Origin: Tubiluchus corallicola
Lineage: Eukaryota > Priapulida > Priapulimorpha > Priapulimorphida > Tubiluchidae
Direction of reading: 5' to 3'
DNA length: 64,000 nucleotides
Assembly: GCA_030141605.1 (NCBI GenBank)
Contig: JAQGDQ010000403.1
Location: 97,001-161,000, forward strand
Notes under the pieces: model-generated
What the model saw: only the letters and a program-made list of their open reading frames with translations
Told to the model about the DNA's origin: nothing
Databases searched by the model: none
Shown here: one piece after another, positions 26,201 through 41,700 of the stretch
How the letters are laid out: each line of letters opens with the position of its first letter
Numbering within the stretch: the first letter of the stretch is position 1
Position numbers and translations under genes: made by a program

Positions 26201-27203
26201 TCAGGAAAATATGGCTATAGTCAATGAATGACACATCACTTAGTAAAATTTTGTGGTAGCACTTCCGCTTTGCGAGTTTCTTAACACAAGCTATTTCGAA
26301 AAAAGTTATCACCTTTACATCCTGTTTTTGTAATAAATACAATAAATTTTTTACCAAAAAGCACAGAATGATAAAGTAAAATTAGTAATGTACTTACTCA
26401 TAATAATATTTAGACAACATTCTAAACAAAATAAGTTGACTGAAACAATTAAAAGGCGGATTTACTGAATTGCTAAAAGCCTAATTTACATATAAGTTAA
26501 TTTTAATTATTACCTGCATTCTCTCATCCAGGCCATATCTCTTCTGCCACCAGGTGTGTTTATCCGTCTCCTGAGTGACATCAATGCTCATTTCCTGTAT
26601 GCTGATGTATTCTCGCAAAATGTCATAACCCTAAAAATCCCGTTATTTTAATTGACAAAAACATACAATAAAAAAACAAACAAATATACACGCACAGATC
26701 AGGAATATCTTAATTAATACGACACCCATACTCTAATTAATGGAGATACTGAATCTTACGAAGGTAACATTTATACCTCAGTGCCGGCACGCATGTGCAT
26801 TCTAGCCACAACAGGGGTTTCGTTGTGCCTGTATCGAGTTATAAGTAGCTGCTGGGATCCGGAAGAATCCAGTGCGGGAGTGGACATTACCTGACAAACA
26901 GTCCAACCTAAAATCACAAGAAAACGATTAATAAAAAGAACAAATACAGACACTTTACTGCACATTGCTACCTATAATAAAAAATAATGCATTCATTTTT
27001 TATATTTAAATGGAATGTATATGATTCACTTTAAGCCTTTAAACGAATGTCACAATTTCATGTGAAAATTACAAAACGCATGTTAATATGTATGGTCAAA
27101 TATAAATTATAAAGTTACTAAAATAAATGTATCAAATAGAAAAATTAATAATAATAATAATAATATAATAATAGTAATAATAATAATAATAATAATAGTA
27201 GTA

Positions 27204-27249
<46 letters not shown>

Positions 27250-27275
27250 CAACAACAACAACAACAACAACAATA

Positions 27276-27333
<58 letters not shown>

Positions 27334-29712
27334 CTTATTAGAAACAACACTAAAGTCATTAAAATATAGAACATGTTAAGTTAATTATAAGAATCTCAAG
27401 TCAGAACACAAATGCTTCATTTTACAAAGTTTTACCTGGTGGTATTGCTGATAAGCACTTAGAGGGTAGATCTGAAAACTTCAGTACATCCCTAGCATTA
27501 GTCAACTGCATATATAAGGCTGCAGAATCCTGATTTCCATCTGTAGGGGTGGGCGGTGTAATTCGTCCGTTTTTGCCCTCGTTACCATCATCCCTATTCA
27601 GCTTCCTGTACAGGAAATTCAAAAAGTAAATGTAACTCGGGGCAGAAGCCACCAATCAAGTACTCTAAACACATAACCTTTGGCTTCTTGTGCAGAGATT
27701 CAAAAGCACTCGAAAGTTTTTACGAAATTATATCATTTTGCCATAGTGTTTGTTACACTTATAAGTTGTCATAAGATGCTAGACTTGGTGACCTTTCGGT
27801 CTTTCTGCCACCCTGTCTCTCTTAGCTGTCACATCATTTGTTAATGCTATGTTTACTAAGTTATTGAGACAAAATAAATTATTCTGTATTGTTGTTAGTT
27901 GTATATACACTTATATATATATTATATATAACAATATATATATATATATATATATATAACAATTATATATTGTTAGTTGTATATGCCTATCTTGAATGTT
28001 AAATTTGTAACATTGCATAAAATATGTGACGTCTGTTTTCAGTAAGGATGTTGTGCCCAGCTTCTCTAAGCACGAAAACATGTCAAAACAAATAAGTACC
28101 AAATATTTTTATCCTGCAGTTAGAGATTTTCAACTAAGTCAAAATTAATAGGCTTAAAACTTTATGTATATATAAAAATTAATTTAATAGCTAATTAATT
28201 GAAAGAGGAATGTGCTGAAAAATTATGAGGCAATCAGCATTAGAACCCAGAAGCAGGGTTTCCTCTACAACATTTTCAGCTATTAAATTATCTGCTAATT
28301 GTACATTAACTGTGACTTAAACTGTAACTGCAATATGCATAACGACATTTATTTATTGGAAGGTGCTGCCCTCTACGAGCAGTGCGGGGAGGAAAGGACA
28401 GGAGGAGAACAATGATGGTCGCTTTTTTATTTACAGCAGTGTTTTCTGTCTTTACTATGTGACTGGTCATGTTCATCCTGCATGGGTTTTAGACAAAAAT
28501 AAAGTACATGCAGCTTTCCACCACCTTTCTTGCTCTTCCTGTACAATAATGTAGTAAGCGCAGAAGATTGGCATGACTATCTACAGAAACTCTCTCTACT
28601 GCATGTTCAAAGGTCTTTATAAACAGATGAAACTTTAATGGGTCTCCATCAAAATACATCATCTCCACCTTAGGCAAGCTTGCACTTTCATAAACTTCTG
28701 ACAGCACACAAACTATTAGGTTTATTAATTACCACAACTCAATTAAAAAATTATCATTTAGCTAACGCTGGCTAATTTGGTCACATTCTTCACATTACAG
28801 GTTACGTATGTCTATGCTTACATCTCACTAATGTTGCCAAAATGCCCACATAATACCTAATTAATTAAGGTATAACGCGACAATGAAAATAAAAGCCGCC
28901 CAAAAATCTTATTATGTATTTTCTTCACGCATACCTTTACAAAGTGTAGAAAATTGCAATCATTTTATTGTAAAACGTAGACAATTGTTCACGGACCATA
29001 AAATTGAACAAACAGTCAGCAATAAAGTTAGCAATATAATATTTTACAGTAGAAATTTTGCATCCTTTCTCAATTCTGTCTCTAGATCAACTGAAACTTG
29101 CATGCCTAGGAGAATAAAGCTGTAATCACATGACCAGACATACAAGTTCCTATTGGAAGGTACATTACATTCATGCATACAATGGAAAGGTCACCTATAC
29201 TCTACAGACTACTAGTTAAACCAAAATCAAAGTCTACTTGGCTTCTTAGATAGCAGAATAAAGATAAGCTGTGTTATAATGTTATAATTTTTCTCTATTT
29301 AAACTTGACTAAGAGAGTTAGAACCAGAATTAAACCATGAAATTAACAATCTAATTACTCTGATTAATGACTATCTATCAAAGCAAAAGAAAATAATATT
29401 TAGAAACAAAAATCAATCCTGACAAACGTTGTATAATTAGAGTAAAACAACGACTGTAGATGGCAGCATAGACTAATTCACTACTCAGTGTAGTAGACTG
29501 ACAATTAAATGGGTCACATAATACGACAATCGCGTATTCGGTACAATAAGCGACACAAAGTAAACACTTATTAAAAGAGCAACGCAAAGAAGAAAGAAAA
29601 GGTATAACCAACCTTGGTATGAGGGAGTGACAATCATTATCAGAAATTGTACATTAATAGTCTTTCTTTATTTGTTACTAGGAGTTTGCTTTTGCCACAG
29701 CACTAGTATTAG

Positions 29713-29761
<49 letters not shown>

Positions 29762-32700
29762 TTATTTAGAAGTGTAAATACAAATACAATATCAAGAAAC
29801 ACTGGGAAAAAATAGATATTAATAATAATGATTATATAACAGCATGCCTATAATAAATGGCAAGAATCAGAAGTAAAACTTGTTAGGTGCTGCACCATTA
29901 TAAACACGTCCAAATAATGAGAAAAAAAAGAACAAAAAAACGAAGGTTTTTAGGCAATTTAAAAAAAGAGTTGTGCAAAGTAAGGATAGAAGTGATGGAT
30001 AAAAGAATGTTCAAAAGGGTAGGAAGAATGGCTTGTGGAGATTCGGCTCATGAGATGACGAAGCACTCTGGATTCTACTCAAAAAGAACACAATGTTGTG
30101 ACTGTTGTGTCACACAGAAACAGTAGGTGGTTATCAAGACTAGTTTATATAAGAAGCAAACAGATATCGTTTAACTGACATTTTAAAGCGTTAAATGTTA
30201 TTCTTTTATAATGAGAAAAAAAGAACAAAAAAACGAAGGTTTAATATCATGACATTACGTGGCAGGGGTTAATTACATCAATAAAATCATTAATAATTAG
30301 AGTAAATTCATAAATCTTAGAAATGCTAATTAATTTCCATAAATTTATTGCAATTACGCTCTTGACAGTATAGTCAGGTGTAACTGGGTAAGTGCAGAAT
30401 AAATATTAGCACACTCATGTTGGCTGACTTTCAGGAATATGTTCAATAACTGCAATTCATAAAATAGTAGACTTTTCTCAACACGGTACACACCGTAGCA
30501 TTGATAGGCATGTTTAAAAAATATGAGCAACTTTATAATCAAGTCAAGCATTTTGCAAAAATATCACTTACAAGCTGTTTAACTCATGATGCTCTCGAAA
30601 GGGGTACAGGGTAGTATATTGCCTCTTTTTCTGTTCACTATTATTGCTAATGATTTAAGTGATTAAAGCACAACAAAACCCTCCACTTACATAAAGCTTA
30701 AAAAATTCGTCTCAAAATTTTACACCACTCGAATACTGCCTTTTTGCATACAGGGCTTGCATCGGCCGTAACGCTGTATAAAACGTGTAAATTTAAACTC
30801 CCACGATGACCGTTAGGCGCAGCCATTTTGATGGTACATCGTTTGAAACAAGTTTTGATAACATTGAGTAAAGTTTGAAAAAATAATCAGAGCATTCGTA
30901 GCATACAGGTTGCTAAGTAAAATTTTAAATTACTGTATCTTGTCAACAAGATTAAAAATACGTTTTTAGTTGGTAGGTGGCGCACCCCGGAGGGTGAGTC
31001 AGCGACATTTTACCAATTGGCACAAACATTTTAAATTATTATTTCTAGTTACATAAATCTTTCCAGCACGTAAGCAAAATACTACGTAATATAGATTTGC
31101 ACGGAAAGTTTTTTGGGACATAATTTAACATTGCCTTTTCTTCGCGTGATTTACGTTTGTGTAGTGACGTTATGTGATGGGGACTTCAGAACAGTATTGC
31201 GGGAGATTTAAAATGAAATCAAGCAAAGATTCCTTTCAATGCAAGTGCAATATATGCATAAAATTGCTGTGAAATAGTATAATTTTTTAGGGCGATTTTT
31301 CTGAAATCTACTTCAGGTACTCCTTTTCTTGTCGTTTAAGTTATCAACCTATATTGGCTAATTGTTAGTTATATGGTTACTTCTACAAAAAGCAAATCAC
31401 CTATCCTACGTGGATGACATGGTACTCACTGCACTATGTTAAGAAATTACAGAATTACTAATGCAAACAATGTACACTGTACAACCCCTCATTGCAAAGA
31501 AAACAATAAACATCTTACGCAGAGTAAATTGTTAGCTAATGCTACAAGATCCCTCCACTATAAACATGATACAACATTATCGTACAGACGTCAAACTTCT
31601 AGGATAATACAAAAAGTAACACACAATGGATGAACCCACAACCAGGTTCTAATGTCTAAGAATAAGAGTTGAATTTGAGTCCATACCTGAGTTTTTTACA
31701 TGTCTGGATCAGTGCAAGATGCCTCAGTGAGATTCCGACACTTTCCACTAGTAGAGAACCAGTATAACTAGCATCCGACGTACCATAGCACAAAGCCAAG
31801 AGTTTTAAGATGTCACTGTACAATGGAGTCGACGGTTCATGTTTTATCATGTCGAGTGCCCTGGTCAACCGATCTTTAATCATTTCCATAGAAAAATCTG
31901 CAATATGTACAAGGCCGGCTTTCTCAAAAACCAGTTGATTGCAACCTATAGCTATTAGATACCTGCCTGTGGTTAAAATTCTATATTATCCAGGCAAGTG
32001 AATTCAAGTCAAAAAAATATATATAAGTTTCATAACAGTGTTTTTCCAGGTCAAGAATTTATTTATTTTAATCAAGTTTTTCTTTCATTTATAAAAAACG
32101 AATGCAGCAAATTCCAAACTGATTTACCCTTTTTACTACAGGCAGTCACTGAAAGAGGCGTCCCTCCCGACCGAACTGTTCTCCCTTCCGGGGTCCCTAT
32201 CACATCAGTTGTGCTGCTTCTTCTCACTACCTCTACATCCTCAATGCTATCAACAGATTGTTTTTGTTTTCTGGAAATGTCAAAATAGTTGAAAATTTAT
32301 TATATACATGCAAAATTATCGGCTTCTAATTCCTGCGACTAAATCAGCTTTGTGACAATAATTGCAGATTGTTATTTTGCTCACATTACGTGATGATGGC
32401 AATCAGAGAGCCTACATACAAAACCTACAAAAAGCCCAGAAGCCATGTATTACATTATATGGATGTCGACAATAGAAAATGCATTACTACGCTTACATTT
32501 CAATGAAAATGCATACATTTCTTAGACTAATTTCACACAAAGAATGCAAGAAAATTGCACGGAATTACTGAGAGAAACCAGAGAACCTTCAGAAAAAAAT
32601 CGATTGCAATAACCTAAAAGCAGCAAGAAGTTCGTTTCACACAGAAACCGAGCCATTTTCTACATGCATCCAGCTAACTTTAGCATTCAGTGCCTTTAAA

Positions 32701-35700
32701 TCTTTTCAATAGGTTTAATCAATAGAAGACCTATTTATTTTTAGAGTAACCTTTAACCACTTCACAGTGTGAACACAGATTATAATAATATTCACAGTTT
32801 GTGAATATATAATAATTATGTGTATGTGTTATATATTCACTTTCCCAAATATAACCATCACTGCTGCTTCAATGAAACAGAAAATTATTTATATAATAAA
32901 TGATAGCATAAAAACTTCTAAGTTTTAACCGATATGTGTTAACTGTTGTTCACTATCAAAAAGAAGTAATTGAGCCACTAAATTTTAATATAAATTCCAC
33001 GAGGAATAGCATCGAAAAATGTAACATGCATTATTTCTACCAAGCAGCAAAATTCCTTATGAACAGGACTCATAGTTTCTAGCTCAAATTCGTCCGGAAA
33101 AAACGGTGAGGAAAATTCCTCGGGAGGCAACTGTCCTGTGTGAAATGCACATAGAAAGCGATGCGTTTCATTTCCATGAAGAATGCTGCAAAGAACTTTT
33201 CTCGAGGAACTTTGCCATGTATTCTCTGTGTGAAATGGGTCCTGCAGACCTTTCTATAGGTGAAATTTTCGTTTTCTATAGTAGTATCTCAAACAACCTC
33301 TAAATGTACAGATCCAAGCTCCATCAACCACATTAAATCTTTTTTTTACTAATACATTGTAATAATTGTGACAATAGTAATTATAATAACGATAATTATA
33401 ATAAATACTCAAATCACCCATTTGACAATCAAAATGTGAATACAAAAAAATTAAAGCTTTGTACTAGTCTTTCATTATTGTCACCTTTGCTACATATTAA
33501 TACTGTGCGTATGACCATAATTATATAAAGCAAATTATACAATTTCTGAAAGAAACTTAAAAAAATCTGCTAATTTTACTCTAGTTACCTGGCTCGACCA
33601 GCCTTGGTTTGCCTTCCCGAACGTTTCTTATTTTTTCTCTTAGGTGGCGTTGCGTCAGAATCACTTGCGGCTCTCAGCATTTCAATTGAAGTGTCATGTT
33701 TCAAGTTATAAAAATCCGTGTCGGATAAGTTCACGGCACTTACATCAGAAGCAAAGAAAGATTCATCGTCGTAGTCATCATCGGCACAATCTCCACGTAC
33801 GCATTCTCGATCAGGTGTTTTACAAGCAGACGATCTTGTTTTTCTTTTGGGTCGGCCATTACCCATTTTCTGGACTACATTAACTGCTGAGATGCTTGAC
33901 AATTCAGTGATGTGGCCACTATCAAGGTCATCATTTTTTGAACTTGCATTTTTGGCTGTTGATGTTCCTCTAACAATCTCAATATCTCCTAGTTTGTTTC
34001 TGGCATTCCTTCCAGTGGTGTTCTTAATTTTTCTTCTCCCTTTCATAGGCAAGACTTTTTCTTGAACTAAAGCAGAAGTCTCATTATCGCTGTCGCTCTC
34101 TGGCTCCCAAGCAGGATTAAGGTTTGTCATGTGTTTTGTTCCTCTTGCTTTTCGTGGCGCTTTCCGATTAGCAGATTCCAGAACAGCAGTAGATTGTTTG
34201 TCGGCTAATTTCAATTTCATTAGGTCTTGAGACAAGTTGGCATCAATTTCACCATTACTGAGCAAATTTTTGGTAGAACTTTCACAAAGAGGTTGTCGCC
34301 ATTTCGGCTTGGCTCTCGTCTTTTGCTTTGTTACAGGAGTTATAAAATCAGCCACTAGGGGGCTGTTTAGCCGCTCAGCTGTGCGTGCCGTGATGTAAGG
34401 ACTCAAACTAATTTCCTTATATTCTTTGTGCGTCTCTCGTTCAGCTGATAAGGATAAATGTTCAAACTCGGAGGCTATACATTCTGGGGTTGACGGAATG
34501 GCAGTTCTTTTTACTATATCTTTGCCCCAAGCAGACGCGAATATCTCAAAAACACTGATCCCTCTAAATTCTGATTCTTGTTTCAGTTCGATCAAGGATT
34601 GAAGGTAATACAGTTCAGCTTTGATAAAACAGTTAAGGCCTGTGGACAAGTTACCCGTAGATTTCAATGAGCGAAGTCCTTTTACAACATATTGCGTGGC
34701 TTTAGTCACAAGAGGAAAGTCAGAATAACAACTGCGTGCAAGCAGAGCATACATGCTAGCCACAAGCGGTGCAAGAATTGGCAAGTCACTTAAAGTTGTC
34801 TTAGAATGCAAAACATTCAAAACAGGAGAAAGTGCCACTTTCATTTTACTCCGAACTAACTGCATAATGTGTAGTCCTTGTTCAACACCAGCAGCAAGTT
34901 TCTCCTGCTCGAGAAACAGCCGCTTGTGAATAATCGTGCACCTAAAATTGAGCAAGAGCAGAACAACGTCATCACAACGATTGCAGTTACAGGATGTAGA
35001 GTGAATAGAACTACCTACAGCAGTCATCTTACGTTGTTTCAACAATGGAGAAGATAAACCCAATTTAGCTGACTTGGCAGGCGTATGGTAAAATGGTATT
35101 ACGGCCCCGTGAAGAAAATCGCCGCTGTCCTTGCGAGTGCTTTTATCTTCATTTGCATTATCCTCAAAGATTGTAAAAGGTATTCCGTGTCTTGGTCTTG
35201 GTCTAGGACTAGACAAGCCTGAATTCGTTTTCGGCGTTTCGTTTTTGCTTTTTGCACTATTATCTGCAATTTTTGAAGAATTTCGCTGAACCTTTGCATC
35301 AAGTTTCTTAGTAGTTTTAACACTGCCCAATGTCAAGAAGTCAGTGTTTTGTTTCAGTGGAACTTGCGATTCATGATTAAGATTGAATTGAATTGTCTCA
35401 AGCTGCACCTACAACAGCAAAAAAAACAAACAATTATATTGAATAAAGCAAGAGATAACACAAAGAAACAGCAGTAATTAAACAACCTGTTAAAATAACC
35501 ATTCAACTGCCACGTATCTGACGAACAATAAAATGTTAAGAAAGAATTCCTTTGGTCTAAATATAAACAGTACAAATGAATTATGGTAACGTCAGCTTAT
35601 TTTTGAAATGTGACGTCGTACGATCAATTTTAGCATTATGACATCACATCATCAGCCAGTCTAACAATATGTTTGAGTATCATCTTGTTAACATTTATCA

Positions 35701-38700
35701 CGACACATTACCAAGTAACAAAGTCTTTCAAACGCATACAAAGTTACCAACAACAAGTGAAAGCCCTAATACCAGGGTCTAGTAAGATGACAAAAAACTC
35801 AGCTAACATTTAACATTTAATATTTAACAATTATAATCAGTTAAACTCATTTAACACAGTTAATACTGCAAAAGCGTTTCTGGTAATTTAATAATAGATT
35901 AAAAACTTAATTAACTTAATTAGTAAGCTCAACTACTGATGACATCACAAACTAACATAATTTTCAATAGCAAAAATATTCCACGAGCGTGTTACACGTG
36001 TTTGTGAAAGTGAAAATTGAAGTTCAGTGCTACTGTAAGAGATTCAGTGTGTTGTACTAAAACTAGGCAAGTTTTAAGATAAAACTTCAAATTTCAAATA
36101 TACAGCTGTGCTCACGCATGAGGTGTTGAATGCGTGTAGCTCATCACAAACTAACACATCTGTTACTGAGAGGTACAGCACCTGTTTTTGTGCAACGTGT
36201 TTCCGAAATGTAGGCGCTTAGTGCCAGTCTAACTATCGAATGGCGAAATGCATGTAACAGCGAAGAACTAGTGGCGTGAACGTGAAATTGTGTTTGTGTA
36301 GTAATTCTTTCACAAAAGCCATTTTTGATAAAATAGCATGTTTTAATATTTTAAAGTGTAGATTATTTTGACACACAGTTTAAAATAAAATAAAACTTTG
36401 AAACACTTAAAATGATAATTGGTGGTACAAAATGGAAATTTGATAAAACCTCTAGAATTCCTTTATTTAAAGCAATTATACAAAAATTTTGTATTTACCT
36501 GACATGCAGCTAAGTCACCAGTTAAAAGATCTATTTCGGTAAGGCAGAGACGAAATTCTGCACACCTGTATAATTGCACACAAACAGCATCAGTAATATA
36601 TTAATAAGTTTCTAATTATATCAATAAATGCGTAATGGCATCTAATTCAATTAATTACATTGAAATGTAATTGGAGTATCATACTCATCCAAACCTTACA
36701 AGCTAAATTATCAGATATAAACTATTCCATTCTATTCAATTTAAAAATAAACATCAACAGATAAAAACAGGATTCAAATTGGTTTTTTTCATAAAATAAC
36801 AACAACAACAACAACAATAAAAACATTGTAGTGAGGTAAACGTTGGATTACATACCATTTTGAAATCCCAAATCTCTCGCTATGCGTCAAACCTTCTTTG
36901 AAATAACACTTTGCCTCACGAGCCAATCCACAATGCAGGTACGTTTTCCCAAGATGGTGACAAGTAATCATTAAATCACTAAGTACATCGTACCTGCAAA
37001 GCAAAAGCAAAAGAGAATTAGAGATTAAAATTAGTCTGGGCGAAATCACTACCAGTGTTGCCATTTTGTTGTTGTTGTTGGCATCCTTCTGTCTCGGAAG
37101 ACAATGGAGTGTGCGCCAAGATAGTCGGTTATTGATCACATTGATGGAGGTGCAGCGTCGACTGTGGCTAAGCAGTGCGATCCTTGAACGTCTCCAGGGC
37201 GCACGCCTGGGCAAGGTGTATGGTGATCCTGAGTTGCCCAGACAACAGAAACCCCCTCTCTTCCTCCCTGGTGTAGTCCAAAGGAAAGCGGAGCGATACG
37301 TTTGGCACCAGGTTGGCTGCAGGAATTGCCGGAGTCAGTGAGCATGCTGCACTGGTCCGCCTTCGGGGCTCCACTCCTGATTTGGAAGGAGCGTTACCAT
37401 TAATACCATCATTATCGGTACATACGATAATACAAGGCTTAATGCCGTACAAAAAAGAGACTATACGATAATCAGAGGTTATACTATAATTTAGTAATAT
37501 GAAAGAAAAAACTTGTGAAAAAATTTTGCACTAAAAGCACTTAGAACATTACTGCTAACCAGCGGGAAGTAGATAAACTTTAATGTAATTGTTTGCATGT
37601 TACTACAAATATGCAAGTAAAACAGAACGTTTACAAGTGTAACATGAATATTTTTCATGCAGATCACTCGCAAAACAATCAGAGATGTTTCGTGAGGCTG
37701 ACAAAGACATTCAACAACTTACTTTGTCACTATTCCGTGTAAAACTACTTCCTTCTCAAGAGAAACTCACCTCATGCTAAGGTTTCCAATTTTTTCTGAG
37801 CAGTTAATGTCATCTTCGGATGAAACAGGTCTGGAAAGATTATCACCAAGCAACAGCTTCGCTACCCCAAGAGCAAAACGGAAGCTTTCATCAGCAAGTA
37901 GAAGTGCATGCTCTGAAAACTGGCTCAAACTTGTGCTTAAAAAAAGAAAACAAATAATAGCAAATTTGCATCAAAAAATACAGACATTGATAATGTACTA
38001 TAATTATGGCAAATGAAAACATTTTATTAAGATAATTAAAAATAAATTTGAACTGTACTTTCAACTAGCAATAAATAAACACTTTAAATTTTGCTGTTCA
38101 GTGTATGTTTGCATATCAATACTGTCTTAATTATATTACTAAATTAAATATGTCAATGTCAATGTCTACAGAAATCACTGCTGAATCATCACTGATATTA
38201 AAGTTACATGTCTTGTATTTTTTGAATTAGCAAATAGCTTATCAAACGGTGAACACTTCATAGATAAATAATACATACTTTATGCAAGTTAATTTAATTA
38301 TACGAATGCTAATAAATTATTGTACTTTACTAAAAACTATTTTTGATCAGCTGAGTATATATAAATGTTGTTAAGCTTGAGCCAGCGTAAGCGTACATTT
38401 TATTACTCAGGTGCTATACTTTGGAATACTCTTCCAAATTATATGAAAGACGTATCATCTTCACATTTGGGGTGAACATTCTCTACCAGAAAGCGAATTC
38501 GAATCAAACCGAATTTGTAACTTTCGAATTCGAATCGAACCGAACTTCAGTGTTTCGAATTCGAACGGAATTCGAATTGAGATTGAACGATTTTCGAACA
38601 AGTTTTCGAACCACCAGTAAAAATTAGTCTTACAAAGATCATGCATGTCACTAGATTTTCTTCTGCAATAAAACGACTAGTAATTTGCTTAAAGTTGTGC

Positions 38701-41700
38701 GCAGAAATAACAACTAAATTATGTTAATTGCATGATGTTTCAATCGTTTTAATGATCAGGAACATATGTGATTGAAGTGCTGAATTTTTCGAATCTATAG
38801 TTTTGGATTCGAATCGAGTTCGAACTAAAAAAACTCGTTCGAATCGAATTCGAGCATTCGAATTCGATCCAAATGTTCGAACTCGAATGTTCGATGCTCA
38901 CCCCTACTTCACATACTGTCAAAAGATTTGCTAAAACTTTTCATGTATTGATCAGCCTAATATCTGTTGCACTTATTTAACTCATTACTTTACTCATTTT
39001 CTAATTAACTTAATTTTATGTTTCTTTTAATATTAGTAATAAAACGCAGCTGTTATAATGAAATTGCATGAATAAAAAAATATAATAAATTAATAAAATT
39101 TTATCATGAATAAATTGTGCCACAGCATTTATATGTTAATTTTACATAAAAAGAATTACGGATACAGGTAGCGATGTGCAAGTACGTGACACAATGTCTG
39201 ATGAACGCCATATTTCTACAGCCTACTGTAATGTACGTGTAGGACAAGACAGAGTATTCAAAGATAAATATGTTTTCTGAAATACTGTCATATAGTATAC
39301 ATTTGTGCTTAAAATGCCTCAGGCACACATTAATTATTTTTTCACTAAAAGAAATATGTGTATATTAGAAGTTGTACATTCTGGAAGTGAAGAAAGATGA
39401 TGAGTAGCACGCAGAAGCCCCAACACCAAAATCTAAAATTTTTGTCAATGTCATTAAACACTGATATCATTAACACAAAGCGCTGTGATAACAATGTTAA
39501 GATAATGACAAGATAACAGTGAAGAAGTAGTCGTACCTGTGGCTCCGAAAACATTTTGGTGGCAACAACTTGTAGCGAGATTGCATGAACTTTGCGCGAC
39601 TCTTGATCATGTAAGACCGTTTTGTCTTTCTCTCCAGCAGTGAAGTTGTTAATACATCGTTGAGAATTGATAAACCTTCATCAAACTAGTAAACAGCGAT
39701 AACAAATCAAGTCACTACGTGAATGTGTATCAGTAAACAATGTAGTTCAAAATACATTACATTACATTTTTTATGTCCTCGCTTAATGATGCTAATGCGC
39801 TGCGGCTAAACTCGAGACATTCAGCGAAATGTCGTTAAACGAAGCCAAGGCTTCAACAGAAAGCAATGTAAATGAATTGAGATACACTCTAGAGCAGGGG
39901 TGTGCAAACTGCGGCTTGCCGAGAGATCTTGTGCTTTCTGGCGAAGAAGTTTGTCAACGTAATGAAAGCGCCCCATGTGATCCAGCTGAAGTCTGCGCCA
40001 ATATCACAAAGATAGTGCGGGTAGTTTTTTCCTCTAGATCGGATGGCATTAACCCTTCCAAGACGGTTGTCACTTAATGTCACTGTCGGACATGACGAAA
40101 TATATGGTTTTTAATATAAATTTGAATAACTTCTAAAATTGTTTCTTGAGTGTAGTAGTGCAGTAGTGATGATGTGCGCAAATCGGATGCAAAAAAAATC
40201 GTTATTAGGTCCTACTGTACTTAGCTCCTTGACCAAACTGCATGTGGTCCACAGGAATTGTGGGAATGTTTAATGTGGCCCGGTTAGTCAGATAATTTGC
40301 ACACCCCTGCTCTAGAGGCAAAAATCAATGCTAGTTAAATCTTATCAGTTAAACATTTTTGGAGTTTTATTCAGATTTCCACTGATTAATTTCTTTCTAC
40401 TTGCCTGAAACCACCTATATATTTTACTCAACATTACCCAGTGTAGGGAATTTCGCCAAGTATCTCGTTGGTCACGTGACCACGGGCACTCACCTGTGCA
40501 GATCTGTTTCTACCTGGGCAAGTGAGTTAGTTGGTAGATGTTAACAGGCTTCTTTAAAAGTAGTTTTTCACAGTATGATAGTGGTATAATTTGTGGAGAT
40601 CGGTGAAGATCTTGTGGGAATTGAAGACATAAATGAAGAGATGGTCAACAACAGGAATGCGTGGAGAAGACTCATTCACAATGGCGACCCTGAATCAGAT
40701 ATTCAGTGGCATAATTTGTCAGATATATTGGTAAATACCAGATTTGCTTTGAGACATACGATGTAAGTAAATACATCATTTTGTATTATTTTGAATTATT
40801 ATGAACTGATCACTTTTAACATTTTAGTTAATGAATGACAATCTTATAAATTCGATAGAACGTGGCATAAATTAGTAAATTACCAAATTAGGTTTATTTA
40901 CCACGTGATTTTGTGTTTAGTAAGGTCTAGAACTACAGAATTAAATGCAAATTTGTAAAATGGCCTTCTTTATTTTTTATTTTAATAGAAATGACGCATA
41001 AAACGCTACAATATTTTGTTGGAATATGGCAGTCATTGATTGTAGTACACCCAGCTATTGCGAGTTCTCTTTCATTAACGTCTAAGACTAGACAGTGGTT
41101 AAACAATAAACACTGCACAGTGAAAGCCAAGCCCTGGGCAACCTTGGGAATTTTATCTAGATACTTAGTCCGGTTGTTGTAGCAACAGGTTGTATGCATA
41201 AAGTTTGCTCACAGGTCTCACTTAATACAAACGGCCAGTAGTCGGTCGAGAAGCAAAAACATTTATAATTACATTATATATTTACAATTAAAACAAATAA
41301 ATAATAATTACACCATTTACATTACTAGTGCATTTCTGGATAAGAATAATGCGATATGTGCTGTTTTAATGCATCAAATTAGATAAAATGTTGTTGATAA
41401 AATAAAAATTTGCCTGGAGCAAAGTAAAAAAATCGCCATTAAAGTGAAATGTGTGTCATTGATTGAAAAAAAGAATTATTAAAGTGAAACATGTGTCATT
41501 GAGTGAAAAAATCGTTGTTAAACTGAAACATGTGTCGTTAAGTGAAAAAATCGTTGTTAAAGTGAAACATGTGTCATTGGGTGAAAAAATAGTTATTAAA
41601 GTGAAACTGTGTCACTGAATGAAAAAAACGTTGTTAAAGTGAAACATATGTCATTAAGTAAAAAATCGTTGTTAAAGTGAAACATGTGTCGTTAAGTGAA

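Noticed and set aside
27132-27374. 80-codon poly-Tyr/poly-Cys frame on the minus strand
   Set aside because: It is simply translation of the AAT/AAC microsatellite.
39829-40083. Overlapping frames of 82 and 64 codons
   Set aside because: They lie mostly within the family B MITE, whose ends and target duplication are clear; the matching copy at 21665-22145 does not keep the frame.
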